35,270 nt of DNA, from positions 1-35,270 of the forward strand of contig JAQWQH010000162.1 of the NCBI GenBank assembly GCA_029244805.1, given 5' to 3'. Below, one piece after another: positions 1 to 10,432 of the stretch. The notes beneath the pieces are model-generated. The model did not search any database. It was not told the origin of the DNA and saw nothing but the letters and a program-made list of their open reading frames with translations. Positions within the stretch are counted from its first letter, which is position 1, and every line of letters begins with the position of its first letter. The DNA is from Flavobacteriales bacterium (GTDB lineage: Bacteria > Bacteroidota > Bacteroidia > Flavobacteriales_D > Parvicellaceae). The translations under genes were made by a program, and so were the position numbers.

Positions 1-1919
1 TTTAAACTCTGATAATGTTTCAACGAGAATTTAAACTTATAATACTCAAACCACTTAAACTTTTCTTCAGTAGATAAGTTTAGCGCCTGTGTTTCTGTAT
101 ATCTTGAATAAGGTGGCAAACTTGATATAATAGATGTTTCAATTCTATTTCCACTTGTGGGAAATACGCCTCCCGAAGTGGTGTTTTTTAGCATTCCCAC
201 TTGCAAAGTCAAGGAGTTGAACTTCCCTGAAGTTTCTCCAAAAATGTCGAAATTATCTACGTTATAGATTTTGTAACCTAAAGAATAATTGAAGTAAGTA
301 AATAGATCATTCTTGAATGGTTGATGTGAAAGGGTAGAGCGTATATTGAATATCCCTAAATTACCCGAGCTGTCATTAATCGATGCAAAACTTGTATTAA
401 AAGCTAAACCGATTGGCTTTCCTTTTAACCAAGGTTCATAGATATTGAATGAACCACCATAATAACCGACCCCATCAGTTTGACCTTTTAATGAAAGGTG
501 CTGTCCTCCTCCGGCGGGAAGCGGATTCCATCGAGTTCCTTTTTTAAACAAATCGTTTCCAGAAAAATTTTTAAAATCAAAACCAACGGTGCCAACTAAC
601 CTCGTTCCATAGCCTCCACTAATATACAACTTATCGCTTATCTTCTCCTTAACTATATATTCTATCCCTACAATTTTAGATGCTGTGTCAGTATTCATTT
701 TTACATCCATTTCAGCATTTTTAAAATAATCTAACTGCGCAAGTTTTTGTTGAGATAAAATTATTTGAGAGCGCGTAAATATTTCTCCAGGTATCGTCAG
801 TACTTCACGCAACAAAACAAATTCCTTTGTTCGGATATTGCCAGAAAAAGAAATGTTTCCAAAACGCATAATCTCCCCTTCATCTATATGAGTAATGACA
901 TCAACCATACCGGTTTCCTCATTCGGCACTAATTGATGATATAAGCGCATCGCTGCATACCCCTTTTCATAATATAAAGAGCTTACATCATTATAACTAT
1001 TTGAAAAGTAAAGTAATTCATTAATTAAATCAACATTATAAATAGACCCCTTTAATTTTTTTGCCAATTTATTTAACACCGTGTCATCAATAAACTCATT
1101 ACCCTCCCATTTAAACTCACCAAATTTGTAATGTATTGACTCATTAAAAAAATAGGATAAGCTTACTTTTTGCTTAACGAAATCAAGTTTTAACGAATCA
1201 ATTTCAGCATATGGATAACCATTTATTTTAGCAATATTTTCGATGTTTTCAATTTCATACCCACCGTTATTTTGGTATAAACTGCCAGGCCATACAAAAA
1301 CGGAAGCCCGAATTTTGTCTAAAGACTTATTAAATTGCCTATTGGATATGTATTCTGTGTTTAGATAATCAATATTATCTACTCTAAATCGCTGTCCTTT
1401 TATTACTTTGTAAACAAGTGAAACTGATCCATTATTGGTTATAACAGAATCTAAAGAAAACTTGTTTTCAATATGGCCTTTACCATTTAAGTAATTATTT
1501 AATTGGCTTTCAATCACTTTTAATGATTGTGGATTATAAGCGATTCTCTTTTTTATAAACAAATTTTCAGTCATCCTACGTTGTTCACTTTTTGTCAACC
1601 CTGAATAACGAATACTTCCAAGTTGAAAATATTCCTCAACTTTAATAATTAATTCTATTCCTCTCGGAACATTAACCCTTATAATCTCTACCGATTTATA
1701 ATCTCCCGTTTGCCAAAGCGCCTTCATTGCATGAATAGTTTGTGTTCCAGGGACACTTATCCAACTATCAATTTTTAATCGGGAACGTATAATTATAGCA
1801 TCCTCATGTGTTCTTTTATTTCCTTCAACACGGACATCAACAATATGAAATATTGAGTCATTTTGAGAAACTCCAATACTGGAAATTAAAATGAATAAAA
1901 TGAAAAGTGCTCGACTCAT
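1..1919 (-). CDS. bamA: Outer membrane protein assembly factor BamA-like (POTRA repeats plus start of beta-barrel), C-terminus outside window
   Basis: Not in the ORF track because it runs off the left edge. Reverse-strand ATG at 1917-1919 (MSRALFILFILISSIGVSQNDSIFHIVDVRVEGNKRTHEDAIIIRSRLK...). POTRA-like segments, YYEKGYAAMRLYHQLVPN and ISGGYGTRLVGTVGFDFKNFSGNDLFKKGTRWNPLPAGGGQ are typical of Omp85/BamA. Frame checked at several points, not every codon. Confidence 0.8.
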   Translation of the reverse strand, partial: MSRALFILFILISSIGVSQNDSIFHIVDVRVEGNKRTHEDAIIIRSRLKIDSWISVPGTQTIHAMKALWQTGDYKSVEIIRVNVPRGIELIIKVEEYFQLGSIRYSGLTKSEQRRMTENLFIKKRIAYNPQSLKVIESQLNNYLNGKGHIENKFSLDSVITNNGSVSLVYKVIKGQRFRVDNIDYLNTEYISNRQFNKSLDKIRASVFVWPGSLYQNNGGYEIENIENIAKINGYPYAEIDSLKLDFVKQKVSLSYFFNESIHYKFGEFKWEGNEFIDDTVLNKLAKKLKGSIYNVDLINELLYFSNSYNDVSSLYYEKGYAAMRLYHQLVPNEETGMVDVITHIDEGEIMRFGNISFSGNIRTKEFVLLREVLTIPGEIFTRSQIILSQQKLAQLDYFKNAEMDVKMNTDTASKIVGIEYIVKEKISDKLYISGGYGTRLVGTVGFDFKNFSGNDLFKKGTRWNPLPAGGGQHLSLKGQTDGVGYYGGSFNIYEPWLKGKPIGLAFNTSFASINDSSGNLGIFNIRSTLSHQPFKNDLFTYFNYSLGYKIYNVDNFDIFGETSGKFNSLTLQVGMLKNTTSGGVFPTSGNRIETSIISSLPPYSRYTETQALNLSTEEKFKWFEYYKFKFSLKHYQSL

Positions 1920-1975
1920 TACGGCAAATAACGCTAGATTACAGATTGGATTGTACAAGAGTTGTCAATTTAATT

Positions 1976-4006
1976 CTACCAGCCTAACTTTAGCTTCTTG
2001 TTTAAAGTTACTTTTACCAACTCCTCTTTATTATTCAGTATACGTTTGAAACGATAATACGACTCTCCTTCTTCAATTAAAGACTTCATGTCTTTATCGG
2101 AAAAGGTAATTTCTTTAAATTTGAATGGTAGTGTGAATTTACACCCAATTTCCCAATCAGAACATCCCCAAGCAGAACGCCCCCTAATCATATGTCCTTT
2201 CTTACACTTAGGACAGCCTATTTTCTTAGGTTCTGCCTTTTGGTATTTCACTTGATGCACCAGCTCATTTACCATATCAAAAAGCTCTGTTTTAAACTTT
2301 TCAACAGCGTACTCTCCTCTTTCTATATCTCTGATTTTCTTTTCCCATTGCCCCGTTAGCTCCGCGGATTTTAAAATATCATTCTCAATTAAGGAAATCA
2401 AGTGCTGCCCCGTCTGAGTAGCTACAATTCTCTTTTTTTGACGAGCGATGTAATTTCTTTTAAAAAGTGTTTCGATAATATTAGCTCTGGTGGAAGGTCT
2501 TCCGATACCATTCTCCTTCATAATATCACGTAACTCGTCATCATCCACTTGTTTACCTGCAGATTCCATTGCGCGCAGCAGCGTTGCCTCAGAATAATAA
2601 CTTGGAGGCTTAGTATGTTTCTCTTGAAAATCTGGGGTGTGCGAGCCTTTTTCACCTTTTACAAATACGGGCATTACTTGCTCCTCTTTTTGAAGTTGAT
2701 TGGATTGCTCCTCTGAGGGAATATCTGCATATACTGCTCTCCAACCCATTTCAAGAATCTGTTTACCTGTCGCTTTAAATTTGACTTCTTTTACAAACCC
2801 CAAAACTGTGGAATTGCTCACCTTACAATCTGGATAGAAAACTGAAATAAAGCGTTTTGTAATCAGATCATACACTTTTTGATGTTGTGCAGAAATTCCG
2901 CTTGGAGATACACCTGTAGGTATAATGGCATGGTGATCCGTTACTTTCTTATCATCAAATACTTTTTTAGATTTTCTGATTTTCTTCCCTTTCAACTTAT
3001 CTGTAAATCGCTTATAAAATTTCAACTTATCCAATATACCCGGAACTTTTGGATAAACATCATTAGGCAAATAAGTAGTATCAACCCTAGGGTACGTGGT
3101 TAATTTCTGTTCGTATAGATTTTGAATGAGGTTCAACGTTTCTTCAGCAGAAAACCCAAATTTTCTGTTACAATCTACTTGTAAAGAAGTTAAATCAAAT
3201 AATCGTGGTGGTTGCTCCTTACCTTCTTTTTGAGCAAAAGATTCGATTTCGAATTCTTCTGAATCAATTTCTTGCAATATTCCCTCGCCTTCTTCTTTAG
3301 ATTTAAATTTCCCTTTCGTACTCGAAAAAACAACATCTCTATAAGTTGTTTTTAACTCATAATATGTTTCCGAAACAAAATTATCAATTTGAATTTGTCT
3401 TTCTACAATAAGAGCTAAAGTAGGGGTTTGGACTCTTCCTATGGATAGAACTTGCTTTTTATCTGCAAATCGAAGTGTAAATAGTCGTGTGGCATTCATG
3501 CCTAACATCCAATCACCTATTGCACGAGCTGCACCAGCTGCATATAAATTATCGTATTTAGCGCCTTCTTCTAATTTTTCAAAACCTTCTTTAATAGCTT
3601 CTTCTGTCAAAGAGGATATCCACAAACGTTTTAAAGGCTTATTTAGCTTAGCCTTAGCCAATACCCATCTTTGAATTAACTCTCCCTCTTGACCTGCATC
3701 ACCGCAGTTGATAACCTCATCGCATTTAGCCACTAAATCAGCAATTGCATTGAACTGTTTTTCAACTCCAGTATTCTGAATAAGTTTAATTCCAAATTTA
3801 GAGGGTAGCATAGGAAGCGTGTTTAAGTCCCACCATTTCCATTTTTCTGCATAATCCGCAGGCTCCTTTAAAGTGCAGAGGTGTCCAAAAGTCCATGAAA
3901 CCCAATAACCATTACCCTCCCAGTAACCATTTTTCATGGTAGTTGCGCCTAACACTTTTGCAATATCTTTAGCTACACTTGGTTTCTCGGCAATACAGAG
4001 TTTCAT
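1976..4006 (-). CDS. topB: DNA topoisomerase III (type IA) with C-terminal zinc-ribbon
   Basis: MKLCIAEKPSVAKDIAKVLG Toprim start, SIGRVQTPTLALIVERQ active-site region, GIGRPSTRANIIETL, C-terminal CPKCKKGHMIRGRSAWGCSDWEIGC. Confidence 0.95.
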   Translation of the reverse strand: MKLCIAEKPSVAKDIAKVLGATTMKNGYWEGNGYWVSWTFGHLCTLKEPADYAEKWKWWDLNTLPMLPSKFGIKLIQNTGVEKQFNAIADLVAKCDEVINCGDAGQEGELIQRWVLAKAKLNKPLKRLWISSLTEEAIKEGFEKLEEGAKYDNLYAAGAARAIGDWMLGMNATRLFTLRFADKKQVLSIGRVQTPTLALIVERQIQIDNFVSETYYELKTTYRDVVFSSTKGKFKSKEEGEGILQEIDSEEFEIESFAQKEGKEQPPRLFDLTSLQVDCNRKFGFSAEETLNLIQNLYEQKLTTYPRVDTTYLPNDVYPKVPGILDKLKFYKRFTDKLKGKKIRKSKKVFDDKKVTDHHAIIPTGVSPSGISAQHQKVYDLITKRFISVFYPDCKVSNSTVLGFVKEVKFKATGKQILEMGWRAVYADIPSEEQSNQLQKEEQVMPVFVKGEKGSHTPDFQEKHTKPPSYYSEATLLRAMESAGKQVDDDELRDIMKENGIGRPSTRANIIETLFKRNYIARQKKRIVATQTGQHLISLIENDILKSAELTGQWEKKIRDIERGEYAVEKFKTELFDMVNELVHQVKYQKAEPKKIGCPKCKKGHMIRGRSAWGCSDWEIGCKFTLPFKFKEITFSDKDMKSLIEEGESYYRFKRILNNKEELVKVTLNKKLKLGW

Positions 4007-4090
4007 CTAAATACGCGATTGGTTGTACTCAAATTTAAACTATACAATTGAAAATATTGGAAAATGTATATAAGTTGGAGGAATTGTGGA

Positions 4091-5965
4091 TTACTCCTTA
4101 ATCACAGTATAATCTTCATAGCGAATCATAAATACATTCTTATTTTCATAACCGCCGTTTAGATCAACTTTTTCAAATAATGAATTTGTGTTAAATCCTA
4201 TATTATTTAGATATGAGTAGTGATTTGAAAAGTCTGTACCATAAATTAAAATTCCTTTGAGGTTAATAAAAGCAGCATCGAACCCAATAAATGAAAAGCG
4301 ACCAGGATCAGTAGAATATTTTGCTCTATAATTACGAATAAATTCCACAACCTTGGAATCCTCGTATTCCACATAACCACTTGTTACCAGACTTAATTTA
4401 AACTTGTTCTTGTACTTTTCGTCAATTGTAGGAAAATCATTCCAATCTTCTAAACCAAAAACTTGCAGTGAATACTTCCTATAAGGGTTGGAGTTAGTCG
4501 TAGAACTCAACTTGGTGAAGAAATCACTAACATGACCTACACTTTGCGAAGGAACAACAATTAGATTATTCTTATCTAACACCATTTTGGATTCAACAGC
4601 GGAAAGCCTACTGCCTTTAGAATTTATATACGTTTCTTTAGCTGAGTCTAAGTAACGATTTGGATATTTCTTTAATTCTTCTAAAAAAGCTTTCTTGAAT
4701 GTTCTGTAATAATATTCATCCTTATCATTTTTCTGATTACGGACAATAATAACATTTTGATCGTGGTATTTTCTAGCTATCTCTTGCGCCATAAACTTAA
4801 TTTGTGTCGGTGTAGATGCTGTCATCTTCGTTACAAAAGGATTATTAAATAATGCCTTATTTGACACCGGTATTGGACAAATGAGTTGAATGCTATTTGT
4901 TTTAGCGAACTCTCTTACCAATTTAATTTGATTGGCATAAAATGGACCTATTATTAAATCAATTTCAGAAAATTCTGACTTATTTAAGATTCCTCTAACA
5001 ACGGCAGTATCATGCTTTGTATCATACACACGTACGACGACATTTAAGCCTGCACGCTTAAGCGAATCAATTGCCAGCATAACACCATGGTGAAAATCCA
5101 ATGCATTTAATGTATGCGAATATATTGGACAATCTCCAATAGGCGGACATCTCTCCATTCTAGCATTATTTTCATCAAAAAAGAAAGGAATCATAACCGC
5201 TATTTCGTAAACTTCTTGTGCCGAAGAAGGATGGAAATTTGAGGAATCCAACGATATATCAGTTAGCGTATCTCGTAAAATATCATCTACCTCACTACTT
5301 ATTTTTTTCTTAAGCGGTATTCTCAACTTCATTCCCTTATTCAACCCATCTAACAATCCTTCATTTGCAGCTGTAATTTCTTCAATTGAAACATTGTAAA
5401 GTTTAGAAAGGCTATACATGGTTTCATTCTTCTTCACCTTGTGCAATATGATACTATCTCCTGGATCTGCAGTTGGATTAATTGGGTCTTTAACGATTGG
5501 CACAATCACATCATCCTTGACAACATTATTTAGCGGGACTTTCACCATAGAACCTAGTGCTAAGTTACCAGATGGATTTGCTGAAATCACGTCTTTTGCA
5601 GGGACTCCGTATTTTCGTGCTATAGAATACAATGTTTCCCCATTTTCAACAATATGCATGATACTATTTTCATCACTTATCGTATCTATTGCACTAGCTT
5701 CCTCCTTTACAACCTTTTCCTTAACTGGGAAATATAATTTCTGTCCAATACTCAGTCCCTGCTGTGCTTCAGGGTTATTTTCATAAAGTTCATTCAAACT
5801 AATGTTATATAGACGACTAATACCATATGCTGTTTGAGACTTAGCAACAGTGTGAACATAAACCTTTTTTCCATCTTTTGTTTCTACCGGAACTTCTCCA
5901 GGTTGAGCAAAAAAGCCAATAGAAAAAAGTACTCCGACCCAAACTAATATTATTCTATTCAACAT
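4091..5965 (-). CDS. LysM-repeat protein fused to a periplasmic-binding-protein (type 1)-like domain
   Basis: Signal peptide MLNRIILVWVGVLFSIGFFAQ; three LysM-like repeats (VAKSQTAYGISRLYNISLNELYENNP, VENGETLYSIARKYGVPAKDVISANP, VKKNETMYSLSKLYNVSIEEITAAN); C-terminal PBP1-like domain (VMLAIDSLKRAG..., IDLIIGPFYANQIKLVREFA). Track start at 5995 would overlap guaA; start moved to ATG 5963-5965. Confidence 0.85.
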   Translation of the reverse strand: MLNRIILVWVGVLFSIGFFAQPGEVPVETKDGKKVYVHTVAKSQTAYGISRLYNISLNELYENNPEAQQGLSIGQKLYFPVKEKVVKEEASAIDTISDENSIMHIVENGETLYSIARKYGVPAKDVISANPSGNLALGSMVKVPLNNVVKDDVIVPIVKDPINPTADPGDSIILHKVKKNETMYSLSKLYNVSIEEITAANEGLLDGLNKGMKLRIPLKKKISSEVDDILRDTLTDISLDSSNFHPSSAQEVYEIAVMIPFFFDENNARMERCPPIGDCPIYSHTLNALDFHHGVMLAIDSLKRAGLNVVVRVYDTKHDTAVVRGILNKSEFSEIDLIIGPFYANQIKLVREFAKTNSIQLICPIPVSNKALFNNPFVTKMTASTPTQIKFMAQEIARKYHDQNVIIVRNQKNDKDEYYYRTFKKAFLEELKKYPNRYLDSAKETYINSKGSRLSAVESKMVLDKNNLIVVPSQSVGHVSDFFTKLSSTTNSNPYRKYSLQVFGLEDWNDFPTIDEKYKNKFKLSLVTSGYVEYEDSKVVEFIRNYRAKYSTDPGRFSFIGFDAAFINLKGILIYGTDFSNHYSYLNNIGFNTNSLFEKVDLNGGYENKNVFMIRYEDYTVIKE

Positions 5966-5985
5966 ATTTGTCGTTTTAAAATGAT

Positions 5986-7518
5986 CTATTCCCATTCTAT
6001 GGTAGCAGGCGGCTTAGAACTGATATCATAAGTCACTCTATTTATTCCTTTTACTTTATTGATAATATCATTTGATACTTTTGCTAAAAAGTCATGAGGT
6101 AAATGACACCAATCGGCTGTCATACCATCTGTGGAGGAGACAGCTCTCAAGGCTACTGCATTTTCGTAGGTCCTTTCATCTCCCATTACTCCAACACTTT
6201 GCACAGGCAATAACATTACTCCTGCTTGCCAAACGTCATCATATAATCCATTTGTTTTCAACCCTTCAATAAAAATATGATCCACCTCTTGCAAAATGCG
6301 TACCTTTTCTTCAGTCACATCTCCTAAAATACGAATTCCTAAACCAGGACAAGGAAAAGGATGGCGATTTAGAATATTAGATGAAATCCCTAAAGATTTA
6401 CCAACTCTTCTTACCTCATCCTTGAATAAAGACCTAAGTGGTTCAACTATATCTAGTTTCATATAATCAGGCAAACCTCCCACATTATGGTGAGATTTAA
6501 TTGTTTGGGAAGCACCACCATTAACTGATATGGATTCAATTACATCTGGATATATAGTTCCTTGTCCTAACCATTTTACATTATCTAACTTATTAGATTC
6601 TTCATCAAAAACATCGATAAACACTTTTCCAATCGCCTTTCTTTTCAATTCAGGGTCAGAAACTCCAGCTAACTCAGAATAAAATTTTTCCTTGGCATCA
6701 ACTCCAGTAATATTTAGCCCCATGGAAATATAACTATCAAGAACACTTTCAAATTCATCTTTTCTTAAAAGTCCATTATCTACAAAAACACAATGCAAAT
6801 TATCTCCAATCGCTTTTTGTAATAAAACAGCAGCAACTGATGAATCAACACCTCCTGACAAACCCAGTACTACTTTATCATTGCCTAATTTCTCTTTTAA
6901 TTCTAGTACTGTTTTCTCAGCAAATGAATCAGGAGTCCAAGATTGTGAGCATTTACAAATTCCAACTACAAAATTCTTCAGTAATTGTGGCCCGTCCGTT
7001 GAATGATAAACCTCTGGATGAAACTGAATACCATAAGTTTCTTCACCATTTATGTGATATCCAGCCATCTCTACATCTTCTGTACTCGCAATTACTTGAA
7101 ATGATTCTGGAATATTCTGTATAGTATCCCCATGGCTCATCCAAACTTGAGATAGGTTACTCACCCCTTTCATTAATTCGTGGCTATTATCAACATAAGA
7201 GAGTTTGGCTCTACCATATTCTCTAATATCCGAGGGCACAACTGAACCACCATTGCTGTTAACAATAAATTGCGCTCCATAACAAACTCCTAACAAAGGA
7301 AATTTCCTACGGTAATTCGATAAATCTGGGTTTGGCGCTTCCGGGTCATGAACCGAATAGGGACTACCAGAAAGAATAACTCCTTTGATAGTGTTTTCAA
7401 TTTCAGGTATATTATCGTAAGGATGTATCTCACAATAGACATTTAACTCTCTCACTCTTCTGGCTATCAACTGCGTGTACTGCGAACCAAAATCCAATAT
7501 CAATATCATTTCTTGCAT
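5986..7518 (-). CDS. guaA: GMP synthase (glutamine-hydrolysing)
   Basis: GATase1 GVCYGAQF and [11 protein letters not shown]-PPase [14 protein letters not shown]-terminal [14 protein letters not shown]. Confidence 0.97.
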   Translation of the reverse strand: MQEMILILDFGSQYTQLIARRVRELNVYCEIHPYDNIPEIENTIKGVILSGSPYSVHDPEAPNPDLSNYRRKFPLLGVCYGAQFIVNSNGGSVVPSDIREYGRAKLSYVDNSHELMKGVSNLSQVWMSHGDTIQNIPESFQVIASTEDVEMAGYHINGEETYGIQFHPEVYHSTDGPQLLKNFVVGICKCSQSWTPDSFAEKTVLELKEKLGNDKVVLGLSGGVDSSVAAVLLQKAIGDNLHCVFVDNGLLRKDEFESVLDSYISMGLNITGVDAKEKFYSELAGVSDPELKRKAIGKVFIDVFDEESNKLDNVKWLGQGTIYPDVIESISVNGGASQTIKSHHNVGGLPDYMKLDIVEPLRSLFKDEVRRVGKSLGISSNILNRHPFPCPGLGIRILGDVTEEKVRILQEVDHIFIEGLKTNGLYDDVWQAGVMLLPVQSVGVMGDERTYENAVALRAVSSTDGMTADWCHLPHDFLAKVSNDIINKVKGINRVTYDISSKPPATIEWE

Positions 7519-7522
7519 CGCG

Positions 7523-7552
7523 CAAAGATAAAAAGTTACCTCTCAATACAAC
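7523..7552 (-). promoter_or_regulatory. Predicted Bacteroidota-type promoter for guaA (-33 GTTG, N18, -7 TATCTTTG)
   Basis: Minus strand reads GTTG-tattgagaggtaactttt-TATCTTTG-cgcg-ATG; matches TTTG/TAnnTTTG consensus with 18-bp spacer. Confidence 0.5.
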
Positions 7553-7698
7553 TTTTTCAATCCAATATTTATTAACTTTTACAAGCTAGATATTAACCAT
7601 TACCAATTTTACACTATTTGGATTAAATCAAAAAGCTAAACAGAATTAAAAAGATTAAGTTCTAAGAGAGTTCGATTCCTTTTCATTTCTTTGTATCA

Positions 7699-8595
7699 AT
7701 GAAAAACCTAATCGTAATAGTTGGTCCTACCGGGATTGGTAAAACTAGTCTATCCATTGAAATAGCTAAACATTTTAAGTGCGATATAATTTCAGCAGAT
7801 AGTCGTCAGTTTTTTAAAGAAATGGCAATCGGCACCGCTAAACCAACAACAACCGAATTAGCAGAAGCTACACATCATTTTATAAGTAATATCTCCATTA
7901 ACCAAAAATATTCTGCTGGCACTTTTGAAATTGAAGCGATTGCAAAATTGAGAGAACTGCACAAAACGAATGATGTGGCTATACTTGTTGGTGGTTCCGG
8001 CCTATATATAGATGCTGTCTGCTCAGGGATTGATGAAATTCCATTTGATTTAGAAATAAGAGAACAACTAAACAAAGAAATGGAAGAATATGGACCCAAA
8101 GCACTTAGAGAGGAATTAAAAGAAAAAGATCCCGAACATTATGCAAGGATGAACATTAAAAATCCACAGCGGTTAATTCGGGCCATCGAGGTATGCAGAA
8201 TAACGGGAAAAACATATTCATCCTTTCGAAAAAATACAGTTAAAAAACGTGACTTCAACATTATAAAAATTGGCTTAAACGCGGATAGAGAAGTTGTATA
8301 CAACAGAATTAACCAACGTGTGGATTTGATGATGAAGGAAGGCTTACTGGATGAAGTTAAATCATTAGAAAAAAGCAAAGACTTAAATGCTTTAAAAACG
8401 GTAGGATACAAAGAACTCTTTTCTTATTTAGACAACGAAAACAACTTAGAGGATGCAGTAAATCTCATTAAACAACACACGCGAAATTTTGCAAAAAGAC
8501 AGCTAACATGGTTCAAAAAAGATCGGACTACGAAATGGTTTGGGCCAAATAAATTAAGCGATATAATTAATTACTTGGACAAGGAAATAAATTGA
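7699..8595 (+). CDS. miaA: tRNA dimethylallyltransferase
   Basis: MKNLIVIVGPTGIGKTSLSIEIA P-loop, DIISADSRQFFKEMAIGTAKP, HTRNFAKRQLTWFK. Confidence 0.96.
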   Translation: MKNLIVIVGPTGIGKTSLSIEIAKHFKCDIISADSRQFFKEMAIGTAKPTTTELAEATHHFISNISINQKYSAGTFEIEAIAKLRELHKTNDVAILVGGSGLYIDAVCSGIDEIPFDLEIREQLNKEMEEYGPKALREELKEKDPEHYARMNIKNPQRLIRAIEVCRITGKTYSSFRKNTVKKRDFNIIKIGLNADREVVYNRINQRVDLMMKEGLLDEVKSLEKSKDLNALKTVGYKELFSYLDNENNLEDAVNLIKQHTRNFAKRQLTWFKKDRTTKWFGPNKLSDIINYLDKEIN

Positions 8596-9815
8596 TCTTC
8601 TCCTTAAAAAGATATCGAAACTTAGAAAAGAACTCTTTAAACTTAATATTATCGGAATCTTTTTTACAGCTAATCAATGGCTGTTTAATGCTCATTCTAT
8701 TCTTATACATGGGAGAATTAGGTTATTCAAATTCAGAAAAGGCTTTTTATTTCGTATTTCGGTTTACCAGTGTCCTTTTTTTTTCATTCCCTTTTGGACT
8801 CTGGATTAAAGGGAAAAAACTACTTCCATTTTTCAAAATTAGTGCCTTCACATTACCCATTATAACATTGCTTATGGTATATGCTATTCATGAAAATATT
8901 GATTGGCTGATTATCCTTACCTTCTTTTTATGGGGACTTTCTTTTAGTTTCTCTCAAATTTGCAAATTTCCATTTGTATTGCGGCATTGTCCGAAAGACC
9001 AAATTACTGAAGGAATAACATTATCATATGCTACCTGGAGCTTTGGAAATGTTCTGGGAGGGACATTAATTTTCACCTTGAGTAATTTATTTCCAACTGT
9101 TTTTACATCGCAAAACTGTATTATTTTCATTGCAATTTTTAGCTATTTTTCTCTTTACTTTTTGTACAAAGTCGATCCTAACGAAAAGCTAGGAAACCTT
9201 AGACATACCAACAATAATCTTGAACTAAAAAATTATGATTGGAAACTCATTTTTCAAGGACTCTTCCCTACTTTGCTTATCGCAATTGGCGCAGGAATGA
9301 GCATTCCTTTTATGAACATATACTTTGAGCAAACATTTGATATGAGTTATGACAACTACGCTGCTCTTGGTTTTGTAACTCATTGTTTCGTTTTCTTTAT
9401 GATTTTACAATCTCCTAATATCAAAAATAAATTTGGGTACAAAAAGGCTATTCCAATCACGCAAACCTTATCCGTATTATCTTTAATTGCATTGGGTCTT
9501 TTTGAAAGTTATAGTTCAATACCATTTATCTTCTACTTTGCGATTTTCTTTTTTATTATTAGACAGCCATTAATGAACATAGCACAACCTATGACCACAG
9601 ACATTATAATGAAATATGTCGGAGAGAAAAACCATGAGATTGTCAGTGCTTTATTTGCTTTAATATGGAATGGCAGCTTTGTTATTAGCGGTTTATTATT
9701 CGCTTACTTAAGCGCTCTCAATCTCCCATTTATGTACATATTTGCTTATACAGCTATCTTCTATTTTGTTGCAATTATTTGGTATATTTGGTTGATTCAG
9801 AAAATCGAGAAGTAG
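8592..9815 (+). CDS. MFS-type transporter
   Basis: 407 aa, about 12 hydrophobic segments, MFS-like layout; TTG start overlapping the miaA stop (TTGA). Confidence 0.7.
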   Translation: MIFSLKRYRNLEKNSLNLILSESFLQLINGCLMLILFLYMGELGYSNSEKAFYFVFRFTSVLFFSFPFGLWIKGKKLLPFFKISAFTLPIITLLMVYAIHENIDWLIILTFFLWGLSFSFSQICKFPFVLRHCPKDQITEGITLSYATWSFGNVLGGTLIFTLSNLFPTVFTSQNCIIFIAIFSYFSLYFLYKVDPNEKLGNLRHTNNNLELKNYDWKLIFQGLFPTLLIAIGAGMSIPFMNIYFEQTFDMSYDNYAALGFVTHCFVFFMILQSPNIKNKFGYKKAIPITQTLSVLSLIALGLFESYSSIPFIFYFAIFFFIIRQPLMNIAQPMTTDIIMKYVGEKNHEIVSALFALIWNGSFVISGLLFAYLSALNLPFMYIFAYTAIFYFVAIIWYIWLIQKIEK

Positions 9816-9820
9816 CTATT

Positions 9821-10363
9821 ATGGGTATCATTGAAACTTTATCGACAAAACACCTTAATGCTTGCATTTCAATATCAAATGACTTATTCGGAATAAATTA
9901 TCACGATAAAGTATATTTTGAAACGACTATTGAACAAAAGCAAGGAATCGTTTTAATAATAGAAACTAAAGTTATTGGATTTCTAACTTTTAAGGTTATT
10001 TCTCCGGAGTGCAGCATCAAAACATATGGTATTGACATAAACGAAAGTGCAGGGCATATTGATGCTATTTGCGTGGCTAGTTCCTTCCAGAGAAAAGGCT
10101 ATGGAAGCCATTTGATACGGAAAGCAATTTCTATTTTGGAAAGAGATTACTCCTCGATTTACACATTAGCTTGGGAATATAAAGGTGTCATCAACCTAGA
10201 AAAAATACTGAATAAATATGAATTTCATAACGTGAACCATTTCGGTTTCAGTTGGAAGAAAGAATGTGAAAACAATGTATTCAACTGTCCAGCTAAAGAA
10301 AATATTTGCATCTGCTCTGGTATTGTCTATAAATTAAATCTCAAAAAAAATAACGATTGTTAA
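9821..10363 (+). CDS. GNAT family N-acetyltransferase with C-terminal Cys-rich tail
   Basis: Acetyl-CoA-binding motif VASSFQRKGYGSHLIRKAI; C-terminal CENNVFNCPAKENICICSGIVY. Start moved to ATG at 9821. Confidence 0.75.
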   Translation: MGIIETLSTKHLNACISISNDLFGINYHDKVYFETTIEQKQGIVLIIETKVIGFLTFKVISPECSIKTYGIDINESAGHIDAICVASSFQRKGYGSHLIRKAISILERDYSSIYTLAWEYKGVINLEKILNKYEFHNVNHFGFSWKKECENNVFNCPAKENICICSGIVYKLNLKKNNDC

Positions 10364-10395
10364 TTACTTTTATAATGCTACTTCGATAAACGTTT

Positions 10396-10403
10396 TATTT
10401 TTG
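10396..10403 (+). promoter_or_regulatory. Candidate -7 box TATTTTTG upstream of fsa/tal
   Basis: Exact TAnnTTTG match 29 nt before the ATG; no good -33 TTG at 18 bp (ATG instead). Confidence 0.3.
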
Positions 10404-10432
10404 CACAAAATATTAACGTAACAATCAAACGC

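Noticed and set aside
2879-3674. Plus-strand ORFs of 74 and 77 aa within topB
   Set aside because: Antisense to a well-supported gene; no motif, signal or start context.
7530-7557. AAAAAGTT...AACTTTTT inverted repeat in front of guaA as a possible purine riboswitch or attenuator
   Set aside because: A/T-rich 8-bp arms with a 12-nt loop overlap the predicted promoter; no aptamer-like structure, and the predicted leader is essentially absent.
7661-7690. AGTTCGATTCC resembling a tRNA T-loop upstream of miaA
   Set aside because: Flanking bases do not form a 5-bp T-stem, and no acceptor, D or anticodon arms are present.
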